This document shows positions 1-8,946 of a stretch of DNA of 64,000 nt, one piece after another. The position numbers and the translations under genes are program-made. The notes under the pieces were generated by a model, which saw nothing but the letters and a program-made list of their open reading frames with translations, did no database searches and was not told where the DNA came from. Numbering within the stretch: the stretch's first letter is position 1; every line of letters starts with the position of its first letter. Source of the stretch: [Clostridium] asparagiforme DSM 15981 (GTDB lineage Bacteria; Bacillota; Clostridia; Lachnospirales; Lachnospiraceae); assembly GCA_025149125.1 (NCBI GenBank), contig CP102272.1:5952001-6016000 (forward strand), in the 5' to 3' direction.

Positions 1-801
1 GCGGTCCTGGGCTTTGGAGTTGGGGCCGCCGCCCTGGCCACCGTGATCTCCCAATTTCTCAGCGCCTTCCTGTGTCTGGTGCGCCTCACCAGGACAAGGG
101 CAGAATACCGGATCATCCCCCGGCAGATTCGCTTCGACGGCCCCATGCTGCGTCAGATCGCCGCGTGTGGTCTGCCTGCCGGTTTCCAGAATTCCATTAT
201 CGCCCTGGCCAATGTGGTGGTGCAGTCCAACATCAACAAGTTCGGGAAAATGGCGGTGGCGGGCTGCGGAGCCTACTCCACCATCGAGGGATTCGGCTTT
301 CTCCCCATCACCTGCTTCGCCCTGTCCATGACCACCTTTATCAGCCAGAACCTGGGCGCCAGGCAGTACGGCCGGGCCAAACAGGGCGCCCGCTTCGGCA
401 TACTCTGTTCCATCATTTTCGCGGAGCTTGTGGGCCTGTTTATCTACCACTTTTCACCTGTCCTGGTGGCCGCCTTCAACCGCGACCCCCAGGTAATCGC
501 CATCGGCACCGCCCAGGCCCACACCATCACGTTGTTTTACTTCCTGCTGGCCTTCTCCCACTGCGTCGCGGGTATCCTGCGGGGCGCGGGAAAGTCTACG
601 GTTCCCATGCTGGTGATGATGGTTTTCTGGTGTATGGTGCGGGTCACCTACATCACCATCGGAATCCATTTCCTTCCGGATATCCGCATCGTATTCTGGG
701 CCTATCCGCTCACCTGGAGTTTGAGCTCCCTGGTGTTTCTGATATACCTTTTGCAGGGGAAATGGGTGCATGGGTTTGAGGCGGTCGATACCTCCGCGTG
801 A
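1..801 (+). CDS. MATE family efflux transporter, C-terminal part
   Basis: The reading frame is open from the first base of the window, so only about 266 C-terminal residues of a normally 440-460 residue protein are present. The product is a polytopic membrane protein with about six remaining hydrophobic segments. Family-typical stretches are seen, for example a helix containing PITCFALSMTTFISQNLGA and, later, a segment ending LRGAGKSTVPM. MATE proteins export drugs or metabolites using a sodium or proton gradient. It converges on the amidohydrolase gene with only 14 bases between the stops, and I see no terminator hairpin there. The substrate cannot be told from this fragment. Confidence 0.85.
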   Translation, partial: AVLGFGVGAAALATVISQFLSAFLCLVRLTRTRAEYRIIPRQIRFDGPMLRQIAACGLPAGFQNSIIALANVVVQSNINKFGKMAVAGCGAYSTIEGFGFLPITCFALSMTTFISQNLGARQYGRAKQGARFGILCSIIFAELVGLFIYHFSPVLVAAFNRDPQVIAIGTAQAHTITLFYFLLAFSHCVAGILRGAGKSTVPMLVMMVFWCMVRVTYITIGIHFLPDIRIVFWAYPLTWSLSSLVFLIYLLQGKWVHGFEAVDTSA

Positions 802-815
802 TGGGGGAGACATTG

Positions 816-2189
816 TCAGGACTTCGCGCGGTTCTTTGGAACGTACCGCCCATATCCCGCCGGAACCAGGATCACGCCGTCCTCATACACAAGTTGTCCC
901 CGGACCCAGGTCTGCTTGACCCGTCCCTTCATTTTGCTGCCGTGATACAGGTTGTTGGGTGTTTTCATCTTAGACAGGCTCTTCTCCCCATCAAAGACCC
1001 ACTCCTCATTTAAATCCACCACCAGCACGTCCGCATCGGCTCCCGGCAGCAGGCTTCCCTTCACCGGCGCCAGCCCCATGATCCGGGCCGTATTTCCGGC
1101 CGTGATGGCGGCCAGCCTCGGAAGCGGCAGGCCCCGCCGGTGCACACCCTCGGTAATCATACCGGCCAGCATTGCGTCGAATCCTCCGAACCCGCTGTAT
1201 TCCAGGAAAAAGTTCCCATTTTTTACTTTTTCCTCATCCGAGTAAGGCCCATGGTCCGATCCCAGCACATCGATCGTTCCGTCAAACACATAATCCCACA
1301 GCTTTTCCACATTCTCACGACTGCGGATGGGCGGGTTGCACTTGGCGTAGGACCGCTTCTCATTCATAATCTCCTTGTCAAACAGCAGGTAATGAGGGCA
1401 GGTTTCCACATACACTTTGGTCCCCCTGCCTCTCTCCTGCTTCAAAAACTCCGCTCCCTCCGCAATGGTCATATGGCAGATATAGAGCCTGGCATCCGTG
1501 GCCCTCGCGAACAAAACCGCTCTCTGGATGGCCTCCAGCTCCACCCACCAGGGCCGGGCCTCGTCATGCATGCTGCAGGTAGCCCCCTGACGCCCGGCCA
1601 TTTCCTGGGTGCCGAACTCCGCCGCCTCCGCGTTCTCCGCGTGTACGCCGATGAGCCCGTCGAACTCCGCCGCATTTCTCATCCCCTGAACCAGATAACC
1701 GTCCGTGATCTGAGGGTAATCCGGGTTGGCAAAGCTCATAAATCCCTTGTAGGCCACGCAGCCCAGCCGGTCCAACTCCTTTAAGTTTCCCACGCACCCC
1801 GGCGTCAGGCCGCCCCAAAAGGCGAAATCCACGCAGGAATCCCGGTCCGCAACCTCATATTTAATCTGAAAGCCCCTCTCATCCACCACCGGCGGCACGC
1901 TGAGCGGCATATCGATAATCGTCGTGATTCCCCCCGAGGCGGCGCACTGAGATCCGCATTTCCAATCCTCCCGGTAATTCTGAGGGGAGGGGTCCCACAT
2001 GTGCACGTGAGAGTCTATCACGCCTGGCATCAGCACCTTCCCGGCAACGTCAATCACCTCATATTCGGCGCCTAACTCCGTCCCCGGGTGCAGAAGCCCG
2101 GCGATTTTCTCTCCCTCCACCACCAGGGAAGCCTCCAGCACACGGTCCGGCAAAACCACCTTGCCGCCCCTGAAAATCTTTTTATTCAT
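816..2189 (-). CDS. Allantoinase/hydantoinase-like cyclic amidohydrolase
   Basis: This 457-residue protein belongs to the dihydroorotase/allantoinase/hydantoinase branch of the amidohydrolases, which open cyclic amide rings. The metal site is complete: HVH at residues 61-63, the carbamylated Lys 148 (AYKGF), His 183 (GVHAEN), His 239 (ICHMT) and Asp 312 (GSDHGPY). The length fits allantoinase (about 450). It is the last gene of a minus-strand unit, 16 bases after an SDR dehydrogenase and downstream of a BMP-type ABC importer, so it probably acts on an imported cyclic ureide or purine/pyrimidine breakdown product. Allantoin, dihydropyrimidines and other hydantoins are all possible; the exact substrate is not decided by sequence. 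Confidence 0.85.
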   Translation of the reverse strand: MNKKIFRGGKVVLPDRVLEASLVVEGEKIAGLLHPGTELGAEYEVIDVAGKVLMPGVIDSHVHMWDPSPQNYREDWKCGSQCAASGGITTIIDMPLSVPPVVDERGFQIKYEVADRDSCVDFAFWGGLTPGCVGNLKELDRLGCVAYKGFMSFANPDYPQITDGYLVQGMRNAAEFDGLIGVHAENAEAAEFGTQEMAGRQGATCSMHDEARPWWVELEAIQRAVLFARATDARLYICHMTIAEGAEFLKQERGRGTKVYVETCPHYLLFDKEIMNEKRSYAKCNPPIRSRENVEKLWDYVFDGTIDVLGSDHGPYSDEEKVKNGNFFLEYSGFGGFDAMLAGMITEGVHRRGLPLPRLAAITAGNTARIMGLAPVKGSLLPGADADVLVVDLNEEWVFDGEKSLSKMKTPNNLYHGSKMKGRVKQTWVRGQLVYEDGVILVPAGYGRYVPKNRAKS

Positions 2190-2205
2190 CGTTCCTACCT
2201 CGCTT

Positions 2206-2961
2206 TTATAAATTTCTGACCCCGGCGATGTTGCCCCCGTCGATCACCAGCTCCGTCCCAGTCATGAAAGCCGCCTCCTCGCTGAGCACATAGACCGTAC
2301 CCGATGCAATCTGCTCCGCCATCGCAATCATATTCAAAGGATTGGAGGCCGCCACACTGGCCCGGGCCGCCTGCGGATCTCTCTGATTCCCCATATCCTC
2401 CCGAAACATCTGTGTGTCCGTGGGGCCCGGGCAGACGCAGTTCACCCGGATTCCCACAGGCCCCAGCTCCAGCGCCATACTGCGCGCCATGACCACCATG
2501 CCCCCCTTTGAGGCATTGTAAGCCAGGCTTCCCGTGGAACCGCACAGCCCCTTCTGGGAGGCCACAAACACAATACTGCCGCCCCGCCCCATCTGCTCTG
2601 CGGCCTTTCTGGCACAGTAAAACGCGCCGCGCAGATTGACCGCAATCACCCGGTCAAAATGTGCCAGGGACGTATCCATAAATCCCCGGGAGGATCCGAC
2701 GCCCGAGCTGTACAGAAACCCGTCCAAACCGCCCAGGCGGGCCGTCACCTGCTCAAAGAGGCGGTCCACGGATTCCTGTTCCGTCACATCCACCGGCATT
2801 TCAAACACCTCCGGCCTGTCCTGCCAGCATTCCCCCAGGTCCGCGGCCGCCACCACGGCCCCTTCCGCCAGCAGACGCTCCACGCAGGCTCTCCCGATCC
2901 CGCCTCCGGCGCCCACCACCAGGATGCGCCTGCCGTCCATTCTCCGTTTCAGATCAACCAT
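2206..2961 (-). CDS. SDR family NAD(P)-dependent oxidoreductase
   Basis: A 251-residue classical short-chain dehydrogenase. The cofactor-binding glycine motif is at residues 16-24 (VGAGGGIGR), the NN(A)G-equivalent is modified to SSGVG near 85-89, and the catalytic Ser 135, Tyr 148 and Lys 152 (YNASK) are present. The C-terminal PG motif (CVCPGPTDT) follows as usual. It would oxidise or reduce a hydroxyl/ketone group. It lies 18 bases downstream of an ABC permease gene and 16 bases upstream of the amidohydrolase gene, so it probably belongs to the same catabolic transcript. The substrate is unknown. Confidence 0.85.
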   Translation of the reverse strand: MVDLKRRMDGRRILVVGAGGGIGRACVERLLAEGAVVAAADLGECWQDRPEVFEMPVDVTEQESVDRLFEQVTARLGGLDGFLYSSGVGSSRGFMDTSLAHFDRVIAVNLRGAFYCARKAAEQMGRGGSIVFVASQKGLCGSTGSLAYNASKGGMVVMARSMALELGPVGIRVNCVCPGPTDTQMFREDMGNQRDPQAARASVAASNPLNMIAMAEQIASGTVYVLSEEAAFMTGTELVIDGGNIAGVRNL

Positions 2962-2979
2962 CCTTATTTACCTCCGCCG

Positions 2980-3900
2980 TCATACCGCCTTATTCTGATG
3001 TACCTTCCACTTCATGCGCAGTTCCTTCAGGCGTTCCGGCTGAAGCACCAGAATCAGGATAACCGCGGCGTAGGGGATCATCAGGATCAAATAAGACGAA
3101 ATATTGGTCAACTGCAGCAGATTTGCGTAAGCCTCAGCGAACCCAAACAGGATGGCCGTACAGCACACACCCCAGGGTGTGGCCCGGGACAGAATCACCG
3201 CCGCCAGAGCGATAAAGCCTCTGCCGCCCACCATGTCCTCGGAAAACTGCGTCAAATTGCCCAGCGCCATCTGCGCCCCGCCCAGTCCGCAGAGCACGCC
3301 CGTGATGATAATGCACATCCATCGGGTTTTGTTCACATCCACGCCCACAGCGGCCGCGGCCATCGGATTCTCCCCGCAGGCCCGTATATTCATACCGAAC
3401 TTGGTCCGTTTTAAAATGATGCTGGTCAGGATCACCAGGATAAAGGTCAGATATACCAACAGAGTCTGGTTCACAAAGAAATATTTGATCACCGGAATAT
3501 CCTTCAGAACAGGCACCCGCACCTTGTAAAGGCCCTGGATCCTGGGATCGGACAGGGTACCACTGGTCTTGAACACAGTCCGCAGCAGGTAGGTGGTTGC
3601 GCCCACGCAGAAGGAATTGACCGCAAAGCCGCAGACCACGTTGTCTCCGCCCATTTTCAGGCGCAGCATCCCGTAGAATACATTGACAAACACACCTCCC
3701 AGGATGGCACAGAGCACGCCCACCAGCGCGCTGCCGCTGAAATAGCTACCCACAACGCCCGTGAAGGTCCCCATCAGCATACTTCCCTCGTAAGTGATGT
3801 TTCCCGTCCCGGAGCGCTCGCTGTACACGCCGCCTAAGGCGCACAGCAGTATGGGGGTAGTCACCCGCAGGATCGGGGATATAATACTCGCACTAATCAT
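2980..3900 (-). CDS. BMP-type ABC transporter permease 2 (NupQ/YufQ-like)
   Basis: A 306-residue integral membrane protein with eight or more hydrophobic segments and the conserved region MRACGENPMAAAAVG-like (here IRACGENPMAAAAVG), typical of the second permease of nucleoside/BMP importers related to branched-chain amino acid permeases. Its ATG overlaps the stop of the preceding permease gene (ATGA, 3897-3900), indicating translational coupling. With the first permease, the double ATPase and the BMP lipoprotein it completes an importer. In characterised relatives the substrates are purine or pyrimidine nucleosides; here the amide-ring hydrolases in the neighbourhood suggest a purine-derived or ureide substrate instead. 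Confidence 0.88.
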   Translation of the reverse strand: MISASIISPILRVTTPILLCALGGVYSERSGTGNITYEGSMLMGTFTGVVGSYFSGSALVGVLCAILGGVFVNVFYGMLRLKMGGDNVVCGFAVNSFCVGATTYLLRTVFKTSGTLSDPRIQGLYKVRVPVLKDIPVIKYFFVNQTLLVYLTFILVILTSIILKRTKFGMNIRACGENPMAAAAVGVDVNKTRWMCIIITGVLCGLGGAQMALGNLTQFSEDMVGGRGFIALAAVILSRATPWGVCCTAILFGFAEAYANLLQLTNISSYLILMIPYAAVILILVLQPERLKELRMKWKVHQNKAV

Positions 3901-4964
3901 GCCTGCGTACTCCTTTCCTTCTTTTTGCTTCCCAGATGCTTAAACGACAGATTCAGAGACTTCACGGAGATGAAACAGATAATCAGCGCCTGAATCACAA
4001 CCGCCAGCGCTCTGGAAACGCCGGCACTGCGCTCCAGGGTCAGGGAACCGGCCTTTAGGATTCCCATAAAAAGGGAAGAGACAAAAATTCCGACTCCACT
4101 GCTGTTCCCCAGAAGGGCCACCAGCATTCCGCTGGTTCCGAAATCCGGCGAAAATCCCGACAGGAACCGGCCCTGGACGCCCATGATCTCAGCCGCTCCG
4201 GCCAGTCCTGCGATAGCCCCGCTCATGAGCATCACGGAAATGCGCACCTTGTTAACGCTGATCCCGCTGTATCTGGCGAATTCCGGATTATAACCGGAAA
4301 CGCGGATCTCGAAACCCTTTTTCGTCTTGTTAAAAAAAATGATAAACAGCACCACCAGCACAATCCCAATCAGGAATCCAAAGGTAATGGGACTGGCGCC
4401 GAACACGGGAAAACGCGCGCTGGGCAGCAGCTCGTCCGTGGTCAGGGAATCTCCGAAAATGCCGCTTGTCAGGAAATACTCCTTCACCAGGAAATTGGTC
4501 AGATTGATGGCGATATAGTTCATCATCAGCGTCACCACGATCTCATTGGTATTCCAGTAAACCCGCAGTACCGCCGGAACCGAGGCGAACAGTGCCCCCG
4601 CCGCCATCCCGGTCACGAGGCAGAGCGGAATGTGCACGATGGGCGGAAGCCCCTTGGCGTAAACGCCCACCAGTGTGGCGGAAAACGCCCCCATGTACAA
4701 CTGTCCCTCTGTGCCCATATTAAACATGCCGCCCTTAAAGGCGATGCCCGAGGCCACGCCGCAGAGCAGGAAAATGGTAGACCAGCGGATCGTGGAGGTC
4801 AGAGCGGAAACGCTTCCAAGAGATCCCTTGATCAGGTAGGAATACACCGTAGCCACATTGTATCCGCCCATCAGCACAAATATCGTCCCCAGCACCAGTC
4901 CGGTACAGATGGACAGGGCGATAATGGAAGGTTTTATTTTTCTCTGTCTGAACTCAAAATTCAT
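3897..4964 (-). CDS. BMP-type ABC transporter permease 1 (NupP/YufP-like)
   Basis: A 355-residue membrane protein with a first hydrophobic helix right after a short basic N-terminus (RQRKIKPS) and about eight more segments. The family-typical stretch FNMGTEGQLYMGA is present, as is VSGYNPEFARYSGI, which matches the permease motif in front of the coupling helix. The start codon overlaps the stop of the ATPase gene (ATGA at 4961-4964). It forms a heterodimeric channel with the 2980-3900 product. The charged C-terminal tail (SKKKERSTQ) should be cytoplasmic. Confidence 0.88.
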   Translation of the reverse strand: MNFEFRQRKIKPSIIALSICTGLVLGTIFVLMGGYNVATVYSYLIKGSLGSVSALTSTIRWSTIFLLCGVASGIAFKGGMFNMGTEGQLYMGAFSATLVGVYAKGLPPIVHIPLCLVTGMAAGALFASVPAVLRVYWNTNEIVVTLMMNYIAINLTNFLVKEYFLTSGIFGDSLTTDELLPSARFPVFGASPITFGFLIGIVLVVLFIIFFNKTKKGFEIRVSGYNPEFARYSGISVNKVRISVMLMSGAIAGLAGAAEIMGVQGRFLSGFSPDFGTSGMLVALLGNSSGVGIFVSSLFMGILKAGSLTLERSAGVSRALAVVIQALIICFISVKSLNLSFKHLGSKKKERSTQA

Positions 4965-6496
4965 TGTCTTCCCTCCTTGTCCTCAGCCAGCCGGATTCCG
5001 GCCATCAGCATGCCGATTTTCTCCTCCGTGGCCTCCCCGCGGCTCAGCTCTCCAATCAGCTCTCCCTTGTAGATCACCAGAATCCGGTCGCTCAGGGCCA
5101 GTATCTCCGACAGCTCGTTGGAAATCAGCAGCACCCCGTTCCCGGCATCCCGGTGTTTCACGATCTGCTGGTAAATGAACTCCGTAGCGCCGATGTCCAC
5201 GCCTCTGGTTGGCTGGCTGGCGATCAGCAGGCGGGGCTTTAAATACATTTCCCTGGCAATGATCAGTTTCTGCATGTTACCGCCGGAAAGAGAACTGATA
5301 TCATCCGCGATCTTTCCAATCTTCACGCTGAACTTTTCCACGCTCTCCTCCACCACCTGGTCCGCCTTCCGGTAATCCAGAAACAACCCCTTTTTCAGCT
5401 CCGGACGGCGGTAGACAGCAGCCAGGAAATTGTCCCGGATAGACATGTCCCCAGCCGATCCCACGTGGATCCGGTCGTCGTGCACATGGCCCATTCCGGC
5501 CTCCCTGCACTGGAGCGGCAGGTTTTTCCCTGCAATGCGTGTTCCGTTTACCCGGATCTCTCCCGACATCAGCGGAAGCAGGCCGGAAATGGCATCCGCC
5601 AGCTCGGACTGTCCATTTCCCTGCACGCCTGCAATGCCGACCACCTCACCGCGGTGCACCTTAAGGGAAACATTTTTCACCGCAGGCAGCCCCATTTTAT
5701 CGCAACAGGAGATATTTTCCGCGTCCAGGATCACATCTCCAGGATTGAATTCGTCCTTATTGACCTCCAGTATAACTTCCCGGCCCACCATCATCATGGC
5801 GATTTTCTTCTCATCCGTATCCTTGGTATCAACCTTGGCCGTCACCACACCGGCCCGCATCACGGTGATCCGGTCCGTCACCAGCTTGACCTCAGCCAGT
5901 TTATGGGTGATCAGAATGATGCACTTTCCCTTTTTCTTCAAATTCATCAGCGTATCCATCAGCTGCAGGATCTCCTGGGGGGTAAGAACCGCCGTGGGTT
6001 CGTCCATGATCAGGATCTCCGCGCCCAGATACAGCGCTTTCAAAATCTCAACTCTCTGCTGAAGCCCCACGGTCAGGTCGCTGACCCTGGCCCGTGGATT
6101 GATCTTAAGGCCGTAAGTTTCGCTCAGTTCCTGCACGATCTCCTGGCTTCTCGCCAGATCAATCAGCCCTTTTTTATACGGCGGTTTCCCGATCACCACA
6201 TTCTCCGCCACCGTCATGCTGGGGACCAGACTGAAGTGCTGATGAACCATGCCGATCCCCTTGGCGATGGCGTCCTTAGGCGAGGTGAACCTGGTTTTCA
6301 CACCGTCAATGTACATCTCCCCTTCGTGATGGGTGTACATCCCATAGAGAACCCTCATCAGCGTTGTCTTTCCCGCTCCATTTTCTCCGACCAGCCCGTG
6401 AACCTCCCCCCATCTCGCCTGAAAATCCACTTCCTGGTTTGCAATCACCTTGTCAAAACGGACGGTAATCTTTCGCATATCGACTGCATCTGCCAC
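4961..6496 (-). CDS. BMP-type ABC transporter double ATP-binding protein (NupO/YufO-like)
   Basis: A 511-residue protein with two fused nucleotide-binding domains. The N-terminal domain has Walker A GENGAGKT (residues 38-45), a modified signature LTVGLQQRVEI and Walker B ILIMDEPTA. The C-terminal domain has the usual degenerate Walker A (GVQGNGQS) and the signature SLSGGNMQK. This arrangement is the rule for ribose-type and BMP-type importers. The reading frame starts with GTG at 6494-6496, preceded by GGAG nine bases upstream; the next ATG is at residue 7 and is also usable. It powers uptake through the two downstream permeases, and lies behind a stem-loop that separates it from the binding-protein gene. 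Confidence 0.9.
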   Translation of the reverse strand: MADAVDMRKITVRFDKVIANQEVDFQARWGEVHGLVGENGAGKTTLMRVLYGMYTHHEGEMYIDGVKTRFTSPKDAIAKGIGMVHQHFSLVPSMTVAENVVIGKPPYKKGLIDLARSQEIVQELSETYGLKINPRARVSDLTVGLQQRVEILKALYLGAEILIMDEPTAVLTPQEILQLMDTLMNLKKKGKCIILITHKLAEVKLVTDRITVMRAGVVTAKVDTKDTDEKKIAMMMVGREVILEVNKDEFNPGDVILDAENISCCDKMGLPAVKNVSLKVHRGEVVGIAGVQGNGQSELADAISGLLPLMSGEIRVNGTRIAGKNLPLQCREAGMGHVHDDRIHVGSAGDMSIRDNFLAAVYRRPELKKGLFLDYRKADQVVEESVEKFSVKIGKIADDISSLSGGNMQKLIIAREMYLKPRLLIASQPTRGVDIGATEFIYQQIVKHRDAGNGVLLISNELSEILALSDRILVIYKGELIGELSRGEATEEKIGMLMAGIRLAEDKEGRQ

Positions 6497-6522
6497 CGGA
6501 CATCTCTCCTTTCCGCAAAAAG

Positions 6523-6556
6523 GGCACCTGGAAAGCCGCTGTATTCCAGATGCCCA
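6523..6556 (-). promoter_or_regulatory. Intercistronic stem-loop after the BMP lipoprotein gene
   Basis: GGGCA and TGCCC plus CTGGAA and TTCCAG pair to make an 11-bp stem with one C-A mismatch and a loop of about ten bases. It sits in the 73-base gap between the binding-protein gene and the ATPase gene. There is no U-run, so it is more likely a partial terminator or a 3' mRNA stabiliser that keeps the binding protein in excess over the membrane parts. Confidence 0.6.
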
Positions 6557-6569
6557 AACGATACCAAAC

Positions 6570-7652
6570 CTACTGAACAGCAGTCGGAGCTACAATTTCC
6601 CCGCTCAGGATCTTTTCCTTTGCCTCTGCCACTGCTGCTGCAATATCATCCGGGGTCTTGTACACAGATTCCTCCGGCAGCAGCAGATCCAGGCCGTCAT
6701 TCTCCAGGCCGTACTTGTAAGCGCCGAACTTCAACCCGCCGTCCTCGCGCTCCTGGAACGCCTGATAAACCCAGTTGCCGTAGTTGATCACCATGGAGCC
6801 GATGACCTGACCGGGTACGATTCCGTTCTGGTCCACATCGCATCCGACTACCATACCCCCGGTCTCCTTGGCCGCGTCAAATACTCCGGTGGAAGAAGCC
6901 GCTGCCGCCACATAGATGATGTCGGCTCCCTGGTCGTAGAGCATAAGCGCCAGTTCCTTACCCTTGGCCGGGTCGTCGAAGCTTCCCACCCAGGTCACAT
7001 CAATCTTGATATCCGGGTTGACCGCCTTGGCACCCGCGTCGTAGCCTGCCAGGAACTTGTTAATCTGGGGGTTGTCGGAGCCGCCCATAAACGCAATGTG
7101 GTCGTTCTTGGTGGTCATGGCCGCCGCCACGCCTGCTAAGTAGGAGCCGTCCTCCTGCTTACTGATCAGAGACTTCACATTGGGAAGCTCGATTTCACTG
7201 AATACCATGATAAATTCGCTGTCCGGGTACTCTGCGGACACCTTCGCGCAGGCGTCCTCCAGGGCGGACCAGCAGGGCATGATAATATCATAACCTTCCT
7301 GACACAACGCGCGCAGCGTCTCCTCGTACTCGCCCGCCTGAACCTCCACCACGGTGGGCTCGTAGCCGAACTCCTCACAGCCTCTCTTAAAGCCCTCGTA
7401 GGTGTTGTCCGTCACTCCCTTGTCCCCCAAGGGCTGCGCCGTGATCATCGCCGCCTTCTTGCCGCCCGCAGACTGTTCCGGAGCCTTCGCTGCCTCCGTG
7501 GAACCGGCCGCCGCAGTCTCGCTCTCCTTCGCCGCCTCTGTCGCGGTTGTCGCCGCTTCCGTTGCCGCCGTCTCAGGCGTACCGGCTCCGCCGCACCCCG
7601 CTATGCCGAGTACCAACGCCGCCGCCAATGCTACTGATAACATTTTTTTCAT
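6570..7652 (-). CDS. BMP family ABC transporter substrate-binding lipoprotein
   Basis: The 360-residue product begins with a lipoprotein signal peptide (KKMLSVALAAALVLG followed by the lipobox IAGC) and an Ala/Thr/Glu-rich linker, then a Bmp/PnrA-like fold (AMITAQPLGDKGVTDNTYEG). BMP proteins bind nucleosides or related ring compounds outside the cell. I chose the start at 7652 because GGAGG lies eight bases upstream; an in-frame ATG at 7685 would add eleven charged residues before the signal peptide. It has its own consensus promoter with a palindromic operator, and the permease and ATPase genes follow after a stem-loop. Confidence 0.88.
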   Translation of the reverse strand: MKKMLSVALAAALVLGIAGCGGAGTPETAATEAATTATEAAKESETAAAGSTEAAKAPEQSAGGKKAAMITAQPLGDKGVTDNTYEGFKRGCEEFGYEPTVVEVQAGEYEETLRALCQEGYDIIMPCWSALEDACAKVSAEYPDSEFIMVFSEIELPNVKSLISKQEDGSYLAGVAAAMTTKNDHIAFMGGSDNPQINKFLAGYDAGAKAVNPDIKIDVTWVGSFDDPAKGKELALMLYDQGADIIYVAAAASSTGVFDAAKETGGMVVGCDVDQNGIVPGQVIGSMVINYGNWVYQAFQEREDGGLKFGAYKYGLENDGLDLLLPEESVYKTPDDIAAAVAEAKEKILSGEIVAPTAVQ

Positions 7653-7687
7653 TCGTTTTTCCTCCATTTCTCGTTTCCGTTTCACTG

Positions 7688-7702
7688 CTCATCTATGATG
7701 AG
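7688..7702. promoter_or_regulatory. Palindromic operator, BMP transporter promoter
   Basis: CTCATC-TAT-GATGAG is a perfect 6-3-6 palindrome nine bases downstream of the -10 box, so it covers the expected transcription start. On the transcribed strand it reads ACTCATCATAGATGAGC. A 17-base element with the same outer halves (ACTCAT...GATGAGC) lies at the same place in the promoter at 11.6 kb. The FCD regulator at 8024-8830 is the obvious candidate ligand-responsive binder. Confidence 0.65.
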
Positions 7703-7711
7703 TATGATTAT

Positions 7712-7740
7712 ATTATAAAGACATCCATTATTTTTGTCAA
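7712..7740 (-). promoter_or_regulatory. Consensus sigma-A promoter of the BMP transporter operon
   Basis: On the minus strand TTGACA (7735-7740) is followed by a 17-base spacer and TATAAT (7712-7717), a perfect match to the vegetative consensus. The start codon at 7652 is about 60 bases downstream. Confidence 0.85.
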
Positions 7741-7947
7741 TATGTTTATGTTTTTTTATTTTTGAATTTATTAGTACGTTTTATTGCTTATTTTTTTAGA
7801 TTTTAAGCTTTATTTTATAGATATTTTGTATTAACCATTCATCGTCAACAAGTATCGATGGTCAATATCACAAACGTTCTCCCCTACATTTGCGCAGAAT
7901 CCCCCCGCCCTTGCTCATCACAAAAGAGCTGTGATAGTCAAAAATAT
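7741..7947. other. AT-rich non-coding stretch
   Basis: About 200 bases of T-rich sequence between the BMP promoter and the terminator of the regulator gene. I see no open frame of note. A loose inverted repeat ACCATTCATCG...CGATGGT lies near 7834-7862; its role, if any, is unknown. Confidence 0.4.
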
Positions 7948-7975
7948 AGCGGTGGAATCCGTTTATTCCACCGCT
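7948..7975 (-). terminator. Terminator hairpin of the regulator gene
   Basis: AGCGGTGGAAT and ATTCCACCGCT form a perfect 11-bp stem with a six-base loop, 48 bases after the regulator stop. On the minus strand it is followed by ATATTTTTGA, a modest U-rich tract. Confidence 0.7.
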
Positions 7976-8023
7976 TTTCACTCTGTGCCGCTCTTGTAAC
8001 TCCCGGCGTGCGTATCCCGTTGT

Positions 8024-8830
8024 TCAGGCTCCGGCATTTTCAGGCTCATCCTCCTCCGCCATCTTCTCAATCTGTTCCCGAACCGCGCTTAAAAGTGCGT
8101 CAATATGCCGCTCCATCAGCTGGACAGCCAATTCCCCGTCGCGGGCCTCAATGGCGTTTGTAATGTCGTCGTGCTCCACCACATACGCATCCCCTCGCTC
8201 CCTGGTCACCAGCTGCTCCATATTGTTCTCAATTTGGCGCTCCTCAAAAAACAGCATGTCCAGCATAGCCTTGATAAAACGATTATGGCTCATATCCGCC
8301 ACAACCATGTGGAAATCCAGAGCCGGCTCTGTGGGATCCCGGTTCTCCGCCACGTAGCGGTAGTGGATCAGCACCGACTTCTTCAGCGCTTCCACCTCCT
8401 GAGCCGTAGCGTTGGCTACCGCAAGGCGCACTGCCTCCACCTCGATGGCCTTTCTCGCCTGGATCAGATCCACCAGATCCGAGTATTTGTTCACCCTGAG
8501 CGCTTTTGAGGATTCATTGTGCATCTGGGCCCTGGCCACATTGCCGGACACCTTTGCCAGCCACTTTTTACCGTCCTCCGTCAATATACGCCCCTGATTG
8601 CTCCGCTGCTCCGTCATCCCTCTGGAATCCAGCTCCTTCAGATAACGGCCGACCGTCGCGGTTCCGTAGTTGATCCCGCTCTGCTCCAGCTCCTCCTTCA
8701 ACGTCCACGCGCCCACCGGCGACTCGCTCTTTCCGATCATGCGCGCCAACAGGTAGGTCACCACATCGTTCTGTGTGCGGAATACACCGGTCTGCATCAG
8801 ACGTTTTTTCTCATCTCCTACCGCCGCCAT
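8024..8830 (-). CDS. FCD-domain transcriptional regulator (GntR-superfamily-like)
   Basis: A 268-residue regulator. Residues about 15-85 form a winged helix (LKEELEQSGINYGTATVGRY then a wing ending GRILTEDGKKWL) that departs from the standard GntR helix-turn-helix. Residues about 105-255 are an FCD effector domain with the metal/ligand residues in place: D and H in LDFHMVVADMSHN, H in VEHDDITNAIEARD and H in MERHIDALL. FCD domains bind small acids or sugars, often through a metal. It sits between the importer and hydrolase genes and has its own promoter. The shared palindromes at 7688, 11611 and (weaker) 11836 are its likely operators. Ends with an acidic tail. Confidence 0.8.
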   Translation of the reverse strand: MAAVGDEKKRLMQTGVFRTQNDVVTYLLARMIGKSESPVGAWTLKEELEQSGINYGTATVGRYLKELDSRGMTEQRSNQGRILTEDGKKWLAKVSGNVARAQMHNESSKALRVNKYSDLVDLIQARKAIEVEAVRLAVANATAQEVEALKKSVLIHYRYVAENRDPTEPALDFHMVVADMSHNRFIKAMLDMLFFEERQIENNMEQLVTRERGDAYVVEHDDITNAIEARDGELAVQLMERHIDALLSAVREQIEKMAEEDEPENAGA

Positions 8831-8871
8831 ATATTTCCCTGCTTTCTTCTAAAATAATTCCATCTTTTACC

Positions 8872-8900
8872 ATCATACCATGAGGATTTCATTAATTCAA
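8872..8900 (-). promoter_or_regulatory. Promoter of the FCD regulator gene
   Basis: TTGAAT (8895-8900), 17-base spacer, TATGAT (8872-8877) on the minus strand. A partial half-site pair CTCATGGTATGATGG overlaps the -10 box and could allow weak autoregulation. Confidence 0.65.
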
Positions 8901-8946
8901 TACAACCAAAGCAAGCGCGCCGGAAATTTCCCGGCACGCCGTCAAG